This document shows, piece by piece, positions 50,700-62,100 of a stretch of 64,000 bases of DNA (positions are counted from its first letter, which is position 1; each line of letters opens with the position of its first letter). Below the pieces are notes generated by a model that ran no database searches, was not told the origin of the DNA, and was given only the letters and a program-made list of their open reading frames with translations. Made by a program: the position numbers and the translations under genes. The stretch comes from Meira nashicola (taxonomy: Eukaryota > Basidiomycota > Exobasidiomycetes > Exobasidiales > Brachybasidiaceae), in assembly GCA_001600355.1 (NCBI GenBank), contig BCJU01000002.1, positions 1 through 64,000 on the forward strand, given 5' to 3'.

Positions 50700-52373
50700 A
50701 TGGCAAACGAAACAACTCCTCCCGGCTTATCGCAAGCAAAGCGAGAAGCATTAATCGCAAATGCAGATGCAGAATTATTGGCAACGTTAGGATATAAACA
50801 AGAATTTAAACGTGAATTTTCAAAATTGGAAGTGTTTGGAATCGCATTTAGTATTATGGGAGTTGCTCCAAGTATTGCTGCAACGTTAACATATGCTTTA
50901 CCAAGTGGTGGTCCATTATCAATGGTTTGGTCTTGGTTAGTGGCAAGCTTTTTTATCGCATTAACAGGATTAGCATTAGGTGATCTTGCTTCAAGTATGC
51001 CAACTTCAGGTGGTTTATACTTTTGGACATTTTCACTTTGTCCAAAATACTGTAGAAGGTTAACATGTTGGTTAGTAGGATATGCAAATACACTTTCAAC
51101 AACTTCTGCCGTTGCATCGATCGATTGGGGATGTGCACAAATGATTTTAGCAGCTGCTTCAATTGCAACAGATGGTGAATTTAGTGCTTCAAATTGGCAA
51201 GTACTGCTAACATATTATGCTATCTTATTATGTCATGCATGTATAACTTCCATCGGAACAAGAGCATTAGCAAGATTACAGACATTCGCTATCACTTTAA
51301 ATGCAGCTTTAGCAGTTGCAGTTATAATTGCTCTTTGTACAGCAACGCCTGGAGAATATCGTAATTCGGCAAAATACGCTTTAACGGGTTGGTATAATGT
51401 TTCAGGTTATTCTGACGGTGGAGCTTTCCTTTTAAGTATGTTAATGGCAGCATGGACAATTGCTTCTTATGATTCTTGCGTTCATATTTCCGAAGAAGCT
51501 TCAAATGCTGCAACTGCCGTTCCTTTAGGTATTTTTGCTTCAATCGTTTTAGCAGGTTTAATTGGAATGGGTATCTTGATCAGTATAACGTTTAATATGG
51601 GTACAAATTTAGATTCAATCATTGAATCTTCCGTTGGTCAACCAATGGCAACAATCTTTTTAAATTCTTTAGGAAAGAAAGGTTGTTTAGCAATTTGGAC
51701 TTTTGTCATCATTACACAATTCTTCATGGGTGCTTCAATGTCACTTGCAAGTTCAAGACAAGTTTTCGCTTTTTCACGTGATGGTGCTTTACCATTCTCT
51801 GGTTGGATTTATCGAATTAACAATTATACTCTTACACCCGTCAATCCTGCTTGGTTTAGTACTTTAATTTCTGCTTTACTTGGTTTGTTGGGTTTGATCA
51901 ATGAAGCAGCCGTTTCAGCAATTTTCGCGCTAAGTGTTATTGGAGCAGCGATTGCATATTTCATTCCAATCTTTCTTCGTTTAATCGGTCCAAAAGAGAA
52001 TTTCAAACCTGGACCATGGTATTTAGGTAATTTTTGGTCACCCGTTGTTGGATGGGTTTCATGCGCTTATTTGGTCTTTATTTCAGTCATTCTTTGTATG
52101 CCTTCAGCTCTTCCTGTTGTAGCAGAAGATATGAATTATGCTTCACTCGTAACAGGAGCAGTTTTCATTTTCGCTTTGATTTGGTATTATTTCCCTCATT
52201 ACGGTGGTTCAAATTGGTTTACAGGGCCAAGATCAAATATTGATGATGACACTGTTCCAGATATCACAGAAAGAGAAGGAGAAATTAATTCTGTTGGTTC
52301 ACAAAAAGATCAAAATACTAAAGAACCAACTCAATTCATCGAAGTACAAAAATATGATAGCGGCGGCGAGTAA
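50700..52373 (+). CDS. APC-family amino acid/GABA/choline permease
   Basis: A 557-residue single-exon protein starting at 50700 (CAAAGATGGC). It has about 12 membrane helices. Family marks are E-F-S-K-L-E-V-F-G-I-A-F-S before helix 1, P-S-G-G-P-L-S-M-V-W-S-W, A-D/S-M-P-T-S-G-G-L-Y-F-W in helix 3 and D-S-C-V-H-I-S-E-E in the long central loop, the consensus of fungal amino acid-choline transporters (Uga4/Hnm1/Bio5 group). Helix-1 unwound Gly residues are present. The substrate could be GABA, choline or polyamines. It is divergent from the copper amine oxidase gene, which would fit amine use. Confidence 0.9.
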   Translation: MANETTPPGLSQAKREALIANADAELLATLGYKQEFKREFSKLEVFGIAFSIMGVAPSIAATLTYALPSGGPLSMVWSWLVASFFIALTGLALGDLASSMPTSGGLYFWTFSLCPKYCRRLTCWLVGYANTLSTTSAVASIDWGCAQMILAAASIATDGEFSASNWQVLLTYYAILLCHACITSIGTRALARLQTFAITLNAALAVAVIIALCTATPGEYRNSAKYALTGWYNVSGYSDGGAFLLSMLMAAWTIASYDSCVHISEEASNAATAVPLGIFASIVLAGLIGMGILISITFNMGTNLDSIIESSVGQPMATIFLNSLGKKGCLAIWTFVIITQFFMGASMSLASSRQVFAFSRDGALPFSGWIYRINNYTLTPVNPAWFSTLISALLGLLGLINEAAVSAIFALSVIGAAIAYFIPIFLRLIGPKENFKPGPWYLGNFWSPVVGWVSCAYLVFISVILCMPSALPVVAEDMNYASLVTGAVFIFALIWYYFPHYGGSNWFTGPRSNIDDDTVPDITEREGEINSVGSQKDQNTKEPTQFIEVQKYDSGGE

Positions 52374-52928
52374 AAATGAAGTAAATCATTGTATCTTATT
52401 GTATTTTAGTAATGTGATTTGGATTGAATATGTGTATGTGTGTGTGACTCGACCATTTCTTATCTTGGCTTATCAGATAAATTGATGCTGCCACCATCAT
52501 CAAACTTCCCATTACGGCGTAATCATCCTCCGCGCTTCAAGCCGCGGTCAAAATATAATGATGTGCACTTTACCTGCATCCATATTCTCCATACCAAAAA
52601 GCCTCCTTCTCTGCAGGGGCTAGTGAAAACTGAGCGGATTTTAGCAGTTTATGTATATTGTCAACGCGTCTGAGCAATGGCACTATACCCGCATATGAGC
52701 TTTGTGCACATCCCGCTTTTTAGGAATCTAGAAAAGCCCGTGAATTATCTCCGATGCCTAACCGACGGCATATTACCTCTTCTTGAAAAAGTCATCAAAA
52801 CAAAAAAAAAACGTCCGTCGGAAATGTACAACTTGCTCAGCTCTCTTGATTTCTTTATTATTATAAAGAAGGGGTGACCGATAGTTTTCATCACCTCCTC
52901 TCCCCAGTAAACCATCACCCCATCAACC
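52374..52928. other. Intergenic region before MCT-like gene 1
   Basis: About 555 bp. A GC-rich patch CCGCGCTTCAAGCCGCGG lies near 52529-52546 and CGG-N12-CCG at about 52514-52531; the rest is AT-rich. No gene is seen. Confidence 0.45.
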
Positions 52929-54350
52929 ATGTCTTCTGCAAAAGCATTAGATACAACGACCGAATTGGAAATCGGTACAGTTGCTCCTGCTGGTCATATT
53001 GACGAATCTGATGTTGAAGCAGATGAAGGTACGCATACAAACAATAGTGATGATGAAAATGCAATATCCAATAAAGAAGACATTTCAACAACAGATGCAA
53101 AACAGGCTCCCGCTCCCGCTCCAACTCCGACTGGACCACCAGATGGAGGTTTTGCTGCCTGGACCGTCGTTTTAGGCGGTTTCATTACCCTGTTTAATAG
53201 CTTTGGGTTTCTCAACAACTTCGCTGCCTTCCAGACATACTATTACACAAACACTCTTCGTGGTTATTCAAATTCTGACATCGCTTGGATAGGTGCAATG
53301 CAATCTTTCACTATTCTTTCTGCTAATCTTGTCTTGGGACCAATCTTTGATCGATATGGACCTCGGCCGCTATTGATCGGTGCAACGTTCACTTTTGCAT
53401 TTGGTTGTATGATGACATCTTTAGCTGATAAATATTATCAAATCTTTTTAGCACAAGGTGTTGTCGTTGGTGCTTCACTTGGCGCAGCATTCATTACACC
53501 TATGGCATGTATCATGCAATGGTTCGATAAAAAACGTCCTGCCGCTTTGGGTATAGCAATTTCTGGTTCTTCAATTGGTGGTGTCGTTTGGCCAATCGTA
53601 ACAAAAGCTCTTTTGGATAATGTTAGCTTTGGATGGACATGGCGTGCACTTGGATTCATCGGTTTAGGTTTGTTACCAATCGCAGTCGTAACTGTTCGAA
53701 TGCCACCACATGTTATCGAAGCAAAGAAGAAACGTGGACCTCAACCAGTCTTAGCACTTGAAGCATTCAAAACGCCAAAATACACCGCATTTACTGCAGT
53801 ATACGTCATGTTTGCAATGGGATTGTTCCCGCTCTTGTTCTATTTCCCCGAATTGACAGGTCATTACGGAGTTTCAACTGATTTGCAATTCTATTCAATT
53901 TCCATCCTCAATGCATTCTCATTTGTTGGAAGAATGGGTTTACCAATCCTTGCTCAATTTACCGGTGTTTGGAATACGTCAATCGTTTGCATTGCTATTT
54001 GTGCAATTTCAGTATTTGCATTTATGGCAATTGATTCACCAGCAGGTTCCGTCGTTGCAGCAGGTGCTTTCGGTTTCACTTCTGGAGGTGCACTTTCTTT
54101 GGTCGTTGCTTGTGTACCAGCTGTCATTCCAAATTTCCAAAAATTAGGCGCTTCAATGGGTCAAATCTTTTTCGTTGCTTCTTTCTTTGCTCTTTTGACT
54201 GGACCTATTGCTGGTTGGATTTTAGCAACAAAACCTACAGGTAATTGGATCGCAGTGGAAGGTTATGTTGGAGCTTGTTTAATCGTTTGCGCTATTGGAT
54301 TGGTTTTCCTTCGTCTACATATCAATCCAGATTGGAAGAAGAAGTTTTGA
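52929..54350 (+). CDS. MCT-like MFS transporter (tandem copy 1)
   Basis: A 473-residue single-exon protein. An acidic, Ala/Pro-rich N-terminal tail (about 1-70) is followed by the monocarboxylate-porter motif P-P-D-G-G-F-A-A-W (70-78) at the start of helix 1. About 12 helices follow, with F-D-R-Y-G-P-R in loop 2-3. The fungal MCT-homologue group (Mch proteins) includes riboflavin transporters and many of unknown substrate; few carry monocarboxylates. It is about as long as copy 2 at 54872-56368 and very similar in the membrane core (e.g. ...YYQIFLAQGVVVGASLG...), so the two are a tandem duplication. Confidence 0.88.
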   Translation: MSSAKALDTTTELEIGTVAPAGHIDESDVEADEGTHTNNSDDENAISNKEDISTTDAKQAPAPAPTPTGPPDGGFAAWTVVLGGFITLFNSFGFLNNFAAFQTYYYTNTLRGYSNSDIAWIGAMQSFTILSANLVLGPIFDRYGPRPLLIGATFTFAFGCMMTSLADKYYQIFLAQGVVVGASLGAAFITPMACIMQWFDKKRPAALGIAISGSSIGGVVWPIVTKALLDNVSFGWTWRALGFIGLGLLPIAVVTVRMPPHVIEAKKKRGPQPVLALEAFKTPKYTAFTAVYVMFAMGLFPLLFYFPELTGHYGVSTDLQFYSISILNAFSFVGRMGLPILAQFTGVWNTSIVCIAICAISVFAFMAIDSPAGSVVAAGAFGFTSGGALSLVVACVPAVIPNFQKLGASMGQIFFVASFFALLTGPIAGWILATKPTGNWIAVEGYVGACLIVCAIGLVFLRLHINPDWKKKF

Positions 54351-54871
54351 AAACTTGCTAGACTATGTATGCATTTAAATGGAATTATTCACCACTTTCT
54401 CTTCTGCATAGCGTGCGCGGTAAATATGTCATTCTTTTGTTTTTGAACGCCTACACTCATCACCTTTTGCGGGCGTATCGGCGCCGCTCCGCTTGAATTG
54501 GAATCGTATCTCTGCTCATGTACCAGTATTATTATTATTGTTCACACGTAATCTTGATGACGGTCAAATTCAAAAATAGACCATGCACCATCATTGATGC
54601 TGACAAAAAATACAATTGGTTCATTGTCAGAGCGAAAAAAGAGAATACAACGGAAAGATAAAAACCGAAGGAGGTGTATTCCGTCCTCTTTTTACTTGAG
54701 TGTCCATGGACATTTACCCTGATGCGGTCATCGATTGCGGTTTTTCAACTTCCGTTTAAATGAAGAATGAGCCCTTCAATGGCGTCCAAGGATGACGAGA
54801 AAGAAGCCATTTAAAAGAATTTTATTGCATCAATCATAATTTCTCCTTTCCATCCATCATCTCATCAATAC
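54351..54871. other. Intergenic region between the MCT-like tandem genes
   Basis: About 520 bp. A GC-rich island near 54470-54490 contains the palindrome CGGCGCCG. A trinucleotide ATT run lies at about 54528-54540. No gene is seen. Confidence 0.45.
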
Positions 54872-56368
54872 ATGATAATGACATCCCCAACTAGAGTTCC
54901 AGTTCCTGCACCCCCTTCTCCAACATATCAAATCGATGACGATCAAATCTTGGTTGAACAACTTGCGAGCGCTCGTCCTTCGCAAGAATTTGACAAAGCA
55001 GTACAAGAAGATGACTTGACATCCGTTGCAACTTCAAGACCTCAAAGTGCTCTTGATACTTATCAACCTGGTCGAACAGAAGAAAAAGAAGATGATCAAC
55101 ATCCACACGAAGATGAAGAAAGAGAAGCAAAACCTACTTTGCCACCACCTCAAGCAACCGGTTGGGCTCCTTGGTCTGTTGTTTTAGGTAGTCATATAAC
55201 AATGTTTTTAAGCTTTGGATTTTTAAACAGTTTTGCCGCTTTTCAAAGTTATTATTTCGCTGTAAAACTTAAAGGTTATTCCAATTCAGATATCGCTTGG
55301 ATTGGTTCAATGCAAACATTTTGGGTTTTCGCTGCAAATTTATTCGTTGGTCCAGTCTTCGATAAACATGGTCCAAAGCCACTTTTAATTTTAGCTGCTT
55401 TCGTTTTCGTTTTCGGTTGTATGATGACTTCTTTGGCAAATAAATATTATCAAATCTTTTTAGCTCAAGGTGTCGTTGTTGGTGCTTCACTTGGAATTGC
55501 TTTCATCACACCTATGGCATGTGTTATGCAATGGTTTCATACTAAAAACCGCGCAGCTGCTCTTGGAATCGCAATGAGTGGTTCTTCGATCGGTGGTGTA
55601 GTTTGGACAATCGTTACCAAGAATTTGTTGGACAAAGTTGGTTATGGATGGACTTGGCGTACTCTTGGATTTATGGGTATGGCTTTGTTTCCAATTTGCA
55701 TCGTACTTGTACGTATGCCTCCTCACATTATCGAAGCACAAAAGAAAATGAAAGCAAAGAAACCCGAACTTTCCTTGGATGCGTTTTTGAATGTCAATTA
55801 TACAGTTATGACAATCACAATGTGCGTCTTTGTGCTTGGTTTTATGCCTTTGTTATTCTATTTCCCAGAATTGGCAGGCTATCACGGTTCAAGCAGAAAT
55901 ATGCAATTTTATTCAATCTCAATCTTGAACGCAGTTTCATTCATCGGTCGAATGGGAATGCCAATTTTATCACAATGGACGGGTATTTGGAATACTTCGA
56001 TCGTGTGTTTGGCTTTCACAAGTATTGTTGCATTTTGTTGTATGGCAGTCGATTCATCAAAAGGTGCAATCGTTGCAGCTTCTTTCTTTGGTTTAACGTC
56101 AGGTGCTGCACTTAGCTTGATCGTTTCTTGCGTACCAATGTGTATTCCCAACTTTTCTAAACTTGGCGCTCAAATGGGACAAATGTTCTTTGTTGCTTCA
56201 ATTTGCGGTCTTTTGACTGGATCGATTGGCGGTTGGATTATGGATACGAAGAAGCATGGTAATTGGAAGGCTTTAGAAGGTTACGTTGGTGGATGTTTGA
56301 TTTGTGTAGTTTGTGGTCTTGCCTTTTTACGAAACCGTCTTCAACCGAATTGGAAAAAGATTTATTGA
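54872..56368 (+). CDS. MCT-like MFS transporter (tandem copy 2)
   Basis: A 498-residue single-exon protein; an ATG two codons further (54878) is equally possible. A long acidic tail (about 1-85) precedes 12 helices that align closely with copy 1, including F-D-K-H-G-P-K in loop 2-3 and the near-identical YYQIFLAQGVVVGASLG. Unlike copy 1 it lacks the D-G-G of the MCT motif before helix 1 (it reads Q-A-T-G-W-A-P-W). In animal MCTs that motif matters for membrane insertion or transport, so substrate or coupling may have diverged (inference). It converges on the GNAT gene 23 bp away. Confidence 0.88.
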   Translation: MIMTSPTRVPVPAPPSPTYQIDDDQILVEQLASARPSQEFDKAVQEDDLTSVATSRPQSALDTYQPGRTEEKEDDQHPHEDEEREAKPTLPPPQATGWAPWSVVLGSHITMFLSFGFLNSFAAFQSYYFAVKLKGYSNSDIAWIGSMQTFWVFAANLFVGPVFDKHGPKPLLILAAFVFVFGCMMTSLANKYYQIFLAQGVVVGASLGIAFITPMACVMQWFHTKNRAAALGIAMSGSSIGGVVWTIVTKNLLDKVGYGWTWRTLGFMGMALFPICIVLVRMPPHIIEAQKKMKAKKPELSLDAFLNVNYTVMTITMCVFVLGFMPLLFYFPELAGYHGSSRNMQFYSISILNAVSFIGRMGMPILSQWTGIWNTSIVCLAFTSIVAFCCMAVDSSKGAIVAASFFGLTSGAALSLIVSCVPMCIPNFSKLGAQMGQMFFVASICGLLTGSIGGWIMDTKKHGNWKALEGYVGGCLICVVCGLAFLRNRLQPNWKKIY

Positions 56369-56391
56369 TGTCTACCCTTATGACTTTTCTC

Positions 56392-57120
56392 TCACGTTAT
56401 AGATCTTCTTGTCATGATTATACCATGACGATTTGTAAATGCTTCATTTTCTTGATATCCGTTTGGGAGAGTAGATTGATCGCCTGCAGCAAAAGTAGCT
56501 TCAGAAAGTGAGACAGTTTGAGATAATTGAATGAATTGCAAGTGTTCATACATTGCAATAACGACTGTATTGGTTGGCTTGATTATGATTCGCACTTCAT
56601 AATTTTGTTCTTTGGCCTGCATAACTTCAAATGCAAACTTACACAATTGATTACCAAGACCAAGCCTTCTATGATTTGCATCAACGTATAAAGCAGTCAT
56701 GTGCCAAAAAGCAGTTCTGTCGATTTGATTTGAATGAACTTGGGTTGTATTGATGAATTGATCATCTTGCAATTGCATTTGAAAAGGTACTGCCTGTTTG
56801 AAAGGAAGAATATGATCTTGCCACGTATTTGGTCCATAAAGTGTTACTTGTGCTACCCATTCACATTCATACCAAGGAGTGCAATCATTTTGAGAATGTG
56901 CAACAATCACGACTATATGCTTGTTGGCAACTTGTAAACGTTCAATTTGTTCCTTTTCCGAAAGACTTTTTTCACCTTCAAATGAGGCTGAGAATGATTG
57001 CGGTGATTGAATTAATCCTTTCAGTCGTAATTGTGTGTATTTGTTTGCTAGTAGAGGCAGTAGCTGTTTATCATTTGTTGGCAAGAGGTATGGCGTATAT
57101 TGAGTGTCATTCAATGTCAT
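56392..57120 (-). CDS. GNAT-family N-acetyltransferase
   Basis: A 242-residue single-exon protein from the ATG at 57120. An upstream in-frame extension to 57333 lacks protein character and would run through the promoter. The C-terminal half shows the GNAT acetyl-CoA site: strand TALYVDANHRR followed by R-R-L-G-L-G (the R/Q-x-x-G-x-G/A pyrophosphate loop) and helix LCKFAFEVM, then strand RIIIKPTN and the helix ...AMYEHLQF. The first ~100 residues have no known domain. The acceptor substrate is unknown; small-molecule or peptide N-acetylation is the family role. Its 3' end lies 23 bp from the MCT-like copy 2 stop. Confidence 0.78.
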   Translation of the reverse strand: MTLNDTQYTPYLLPTNDKQLLPLLANKYTQLRLKGLIQSPQSFSASFEGEKSLSEKEQIERLQVANKHIVVIVAHSQNDCTPWYECEWVAQVTLYGPNTWQDHILPFKQAVPFQMQLQDDQFINTTQVHSNQIDRTAFWHMTALYVDANHRRLGLGNQLCKFAFEVMQAKEQNYEVRIIIKPTNTVVIAMYEHLQFIQLSQTVSLSEATFAAGDQSTLPNGYQENEAFTNRHGIIMTRRSIT

Positions 57121-57650
57121 TCTCTTTTCAAACAACGTGGTGGAGAACAAAAAAGAATAACACCAGGAACAACACGCTAATCTTTTTACACACACTCCGG
57201 GTCCGGGCCAGCACGCGCCTTGCCACGCTATTCGGAGATATTGTATGTTACAGGACTGATAGATGTCTAGAAAAGGATGCAGGAACAAGAACGTGTCCCA
57301 CAGTGTTATGGCCTGATATTCACCATTTTCCAAACATCAATTCGGTATTTGTAAAAATAACTTCTTCTTTCTCAGTATTCCCCGGCAATGCTTCACAACC
57401 GAGGACCGATTCGAAATTTGAACATGCGGTCAATCAATTTAATTAAAGAAAAATCTTAAAAGAGGGAACGTGTATTTTCTTAGCGTAAAATGATTGATTG
57501 TGGGTTCTTTTATTGAACGCTAAACACCCAATCAAATAAGGCCTAAATGTCACTCAGAACCTTCCAAAACCATGTACGAATTCTTATATAAATAGAGTAA
57601 ATTCAATTATAGTACGTACTTCCCTTCTTCATCCGTCTAAAGAAGAAATC
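57121..57650. other. Divergent promoter, GNAT and phosphatase genes
   Basis: A 530-bp bidirectional region. TATATAAA at 57585-57592 serves the phosphatase. GC-rich CCGGGTCCGGGCC lies near 57197-57209. No gene is seen. Confidence 0.5.
57585..57592 (+). promoter_or_regulatory. TATA box of the purple acid phosphatase gene
   Basis: TATATAAA about 60 bases upstream of the ATG at 57651. Confidence 0.5.
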
Positions 57651-59141
57651 ATGCTCAGCCTTCTTATTTTAGCACTTTTATATCCTTCTTTGGCTTTAGC
57701 AGGTGCAAATTTACCCGCAATTCCAGCGGATAAAAGTACACCTGTTCATCAAAGGATATCACTTAAAAATCCTGGAAGTGTTGCAATCGGTTGGAATACG
57801 TACGAAGAAGAAAAGCAACCATGCATTCAATATGGTACTTCAGCTAATTCACTCAGTCAAAAAACTTGTTCTTCATCTTCAATCACTTATCCTTCTTCAC
57901 GTACTTGGGCAAATTCAGTCACTCTTACAGGTTTAAATCCTGCAACACAATATTATTATAAAATCGTTTCAACAAATTCAACAGTCGTTCCATTTAAAAC
58001 TGGACGTAAAGCAGGTGATAAAACACCTTTTGTTGCAAATACAGTCATTGATTTAGGTGTTTATGGAGAAGATGGTTATACCATCAAATCACCAGCGGAA
58101 AAACGTTTAATTCCTTATATGAGCGCAGCACCTGATCATTCAACGATCTCACAATTAGTTAAATCTATAAATGATTATGAGCTCGTTATTCATCCTGGCG
58201 ATTTAGCTTATGCTGACGATTGGTTTTTAAAAGGTCACAATTTATTAGACGGAAAAGATGCATATGAAGCAATTTTGGAAAACTTTTATGATCAATTAAG
58301 TCCAGTTAGCGGTCAAAGACATTATATGTTATCACCCGGTAATCATGAAGCTGCATGTAGAGAAGTTGCTTATATTCCCGGTACATGTCCTGAAGGTCAA
58401 TTCAACTTTACGGATTTCAATATTAGATTCGGTCAATTAATGCCAACCGCTTTTGATTCTTTATCAAAAAATAAAACTTCCATCCAATCAAGACAAAAAG
58501 CAAAACAATTAGCAAATCCTCCTTTTTGGTTTAGCTTTGATTATGGAATGGCACATGTTGTTATGATCGATACTGAAACTGATTTTCAAGACGCTCCAGA
58601 TCAACCTGGAGGTTCAGCAAATCTTTACGGTGGTCCATTCGGTGCACCAAATCAACAATTAAACTTTTTAGAAAACGATCTTGCTAGTGTAGATCGTTCA
58701 ATCACTCCTTGGATCATTTTAGCTGGTCATAGACCTTGGTATAGCACTGGAGATAGTTCAAATATTTGTGCACCTTGTCAAAAAGCTTTTGAACCTTTAT
58801 TATACAAATATGGTGTTGATTTAGCAGTCTTTGGACACGTTCATAATTCTCAAAGATTCTTTCCAGTCTATAACGGTACAGCCGATCCTGCCGGTCAAAA
58901 CAATCCAAAAGCTCCAATGTACATCGTTGCAGGAGGTGCCGGAAATATTGAAGGTTTATCCGATGTTGGAAGTAGACAAGGTTATAATGCATTCGCATAT
59001 GCAGATGATTATAGTTACGCTTCCCTTTCTTTCTTAAACGTTACTCATTTGCAAGTAAACTTTATTCGTTCAACTGATGGAAGTGTTTTAGATTCTTCCA
59101 TCTTGATAAAAAATCATACTAATGCATTTGTAGTACAATAA
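57651..59141 (+). CDS. Secreted purple acid phosphatase
   Basis: A 496-residue single-exon protein with a signal peptide (about 1-18). The N-terminal fibronectin-III-like domain (about 25-125) ends in the usual L-x-P-A-T-x-Y-Y-Y-K motif. The metallophosphatase domain shows the dinuclear metal ligands in order: D-L-G (NTVIDLGVYG), G-D-L-A-Y-A-D-D-W, G-N-H-E-A, G-H-R-P-W-Y and F-G-H-V-H-N. The length fits fungal purple acid phosphatases. It releases phosphate from organic esters outside the cell and is commonly induced by phosphate limitation; no regulator site is claimed here. It is convergent with the large Zn2Cys6 gene, 40 bp apart. Confidence 0.93.
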   Translation: MLSLLILALLYPSLALAGANLPAIPADKSTPVHQRISLKNPGSVAIGWNTYEEEKQPCIQYGTSANSLSQKTCSSSSITYPSSRTWANSVTLTGLNPATQYYYKIVSTNSTVVPFKTGRKAGDKTPFVANTVIDLGVYGEDGYTIKSPAEKRLIPYMSAAPDHSTISQLVKSINDYELVIHPGDLAYADDWFLKGHNLLDGKDAYEAILENFYDQLSPVSGQRHYMLSPGNHEAACREVAYIPGTCPEGQFNFTDFNIRFGQLMPTAFDSLSKNKTSIQSRQKAKQLANPPFWFSFDYGMAHVVMIDTETDFQDAPDQPGGSANLYGGPFGAPNQQLNFLENDLASVDRSITPWIILAGHRPWYSTGDSSNICAPCQKAFEPLLYKYGVDLAVFGHVHNSQRFFPVYNGTADPAGQNNPKAPMYIVAGGAGNIEGLSDVGSRQGYNAFAYADDYSYASLSFLNVTHLQVNFIRSTDGSVLDSSILIKNHTNAFVVQ

Positions 59142-59181
59142 ACGCTTTTTTTTACAAAATATTAATAAACAATTGCCCTTA

Positions 59182-62100
59182 CTATGACGAACCAAAGAAA
59201 TGTTCAATTGGAGTAAAGAGGATATCATGCAACAATGCATCTCCAAATTGAACTTGTTGTTGTTGTTGTTGTTGTTGTTCACCCATAGAATACCCTTCAG
59301 AACCACTTTGAAGTGCAGGATTCAACATTGTGGTGTTTGAGAAAGAGGAAAGAGGTAGTGTGCGAGTAGAATTGTTCTCCATAGGAACCGTTTGATGGTT
59401 TATCGAATTTAGCATAGAGAGTCGATTGGTTTGTGCGAATTGTTGTTGCTGCTGTTGTTGTTGCTGTTGCTGCTGCTGTAATGCTTGTTGTGCTTGCAAA
59501 TCTGACAGTCTATTATCATATATTCTAGGAGAATGTTGAATAGGTTGCTGTTGTTGTGAAGGAGACTGTGTTTGTCTTTGCTGCCTGACATGTGCACCAA
59601 CATGATCAATCGCACGTAATGCACCACCATATTGACCAACCCCAGAAGCCTTTTTGCGCCAAGTAGAAATAGCAGCCAACGTCTTTTCAAATGAATCTAC
59701 TGTAACTTGTACAATTCTTGCTTGTTCAGATTCTTGATTTGTACTTTCTCCTTCCGAAACAACCTCTCCTGCAACAAGTACAGGTACAGGTTGATGTCGC
59801 ATCATTGCATCCTCTTCAAACAATATCAAAGTATCATACGTTTGTCGTAAAAGCATATGATAAATTTCCAATCTTGATTCTCCACTTGCACCCCAAGGTG
59901 CTTCTTGTGCCATAAATCGTCCTGCAAGCTCTTCCACTAACACTGTTGCACAACAAATCAACATTCCACACCATCTCGCTACCGGAAACACATGAGCAAG
60001 AGCGCCCCAATGTGTCAATGGTTCGCTTTGACCACTTCGAATCTTGGTCTCTGCAGAAAAGAGCGAAGATGATCTACCCATCATCGTTGCTGCAGGGCCT
60101 GATCCTGAACCAGCACTATTTGAACCTGAAATTGGTACATTCAATGTAGATCTTGTACTTCTTCTGGCCGGTTGCAAATCCAGTGCTAGAGTGGTAAACA
60201 GCGTTAAAACATGTTTTGCAACACATGCTCGAACGACTCCCGAATGTTCAAAGGACTTTAAAAGCAACGGTCTTTGAAAGATTGCACCTAAAAATTCTTG
60301 TGATGTTCTTGGAACTCCAAAAAATGTCTTTCCAATCACATACAATTTATCCTTCAATTTGCTCAAACTTGAAAATTCCAAAGCTGCTAACGAAAGCTCA
60401 AAGTATTTCAATTGATTCGCACTCACCACTCCACGAGTACCCAAGAAATTCGAGAGTGCTTTCAAACCTTCACGAGCTCTGGCCATATTCATGCCTAATG
60501 CATCAATCACTTGATCTGTCCAACGACGAAGAGAACTTGATCGAATAGCAGAATCGGGTGTGATGAGAACGGTATCTTGAAATTGTGCAATGAAATCACG
60601 CATTGCCAACGTGACCGATTCAGTTTCACGAGAAGCAAAAATCAACATCAACATTGATGCACAACGCAATGCAGGTGGTGATGGAGGCGGTCGAATACTT
60701 TCGTCTTGTTGAAAAGAGGATGGATCGGGTGCTTCAATATCAATCAATAACCTACAATATCGTTCCAATGTATTCCTACAATCTTCCGTCGTTCCATGCG
60801 AATCATCTTGAATCGATCGAAAAGAAGGTGATGCTTGCGGATGATGACCGACGTTAGAATGAAATGGAAAATCACTCGTTGAGGAAGATCTTCCTTTCCT
60901 AGGCGGCATCGGTTCATCAAGCATTTCCAACATATCCTCTTGCAATGAAAGATAAACCCACAGAGAAGAATTTTGCACCAACGTTGAATCAACAGGAGGT
61001 AAAGTTACCTGATCAGGCGAGGCAGTATGCAATTCCAAATTACTGGCCAATTGAGCGGGTGCAGATGCGTGACCTAGCTGATAACTTGCTCGTTTTGCAA
61101 CTGATATCAGCGAATTTCCAGCAATCACGCCCACCAATGACGAAGATGGCAAGATCATCGGACAATAATTTGCAACAATTATAATTGCGCAAATATCGTA
61201 AATTGTATCTGGAACTCTTTCGAGACAGCGAGCAGATCGATTAGCTAAATGATCTCTTAATATTCTCATATCATCTTCCAACATCTTGCCTTCCAAATAC
61301 ATTCCCACTCCGATCAAAAAAGCCGTCTTTTCTACTTCATCAAACAAAGATTGAAAGTTTGGCACAAATGGAATGCTGCCTTGAATATGAGCCATCCTTC
61401 TGGCTACATTGGGAAGCCAAATTTGATTGCTTGATAAATGTTTGACCACATCTTCAAGTCTAGGTAAGCCAGATAAAGTTGGAATTAGTGAAGGATCAGG
61501 TGTTGGTGTTGATCCACTGGAATTGCCTTCGATCAAATGTTCAAGCATTTGTGTTGGACGACAAGAAATTCTTGCTCGATAAAACCAAGGGTAATCTGCA
61601 ATTTGGTCCATACCAGCCGAATGCGAAGAAGGTGATTCTTCCCTTTGCAAATTCGTGCTTTGACCGCCAGATCGCATATGCGAAACAGGTGATTTGTATG
61701 TTGGTGTACTTGCAAGAGTTGATCCGATAGACTTTCCATGCAATGCTGGTAACGGATTATAAACGTGAGGTTCATATCTAGGCCTAATCGTTGAACTTTG
61801 TCGAGGTTGAGAATTGGGAGAAGAGCCAATCAGATCATCACTACTATGATGAGAAGATTGTCTGACATTCTCTCCACCAGCTGAAGATGAACCGGGTGAA
61901 TACATTGTTGATTGTTGAGCGAAAACATTAAATGATTCACGTTGATCATCTGCCAATCCCACATCTCCCGTCGCATTAGGAACAGATGGAAACGATTTGC
62001 CTACATAATTTGAATACATTCCCATTGGACTTTTCTGAGTAGGATATTGAAATGCAGGCGCATTTACAGGTAGCTGCGAATGCATTTGTACTTGTGAATC

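Noticed and set aside
57121..57333. N-terminal extension of the GNAT protein
   Set aside because: Cys/Trp-rich non-homologous stretch overlying the divergent promoter; the ATG at 57120 begins the conserved part.
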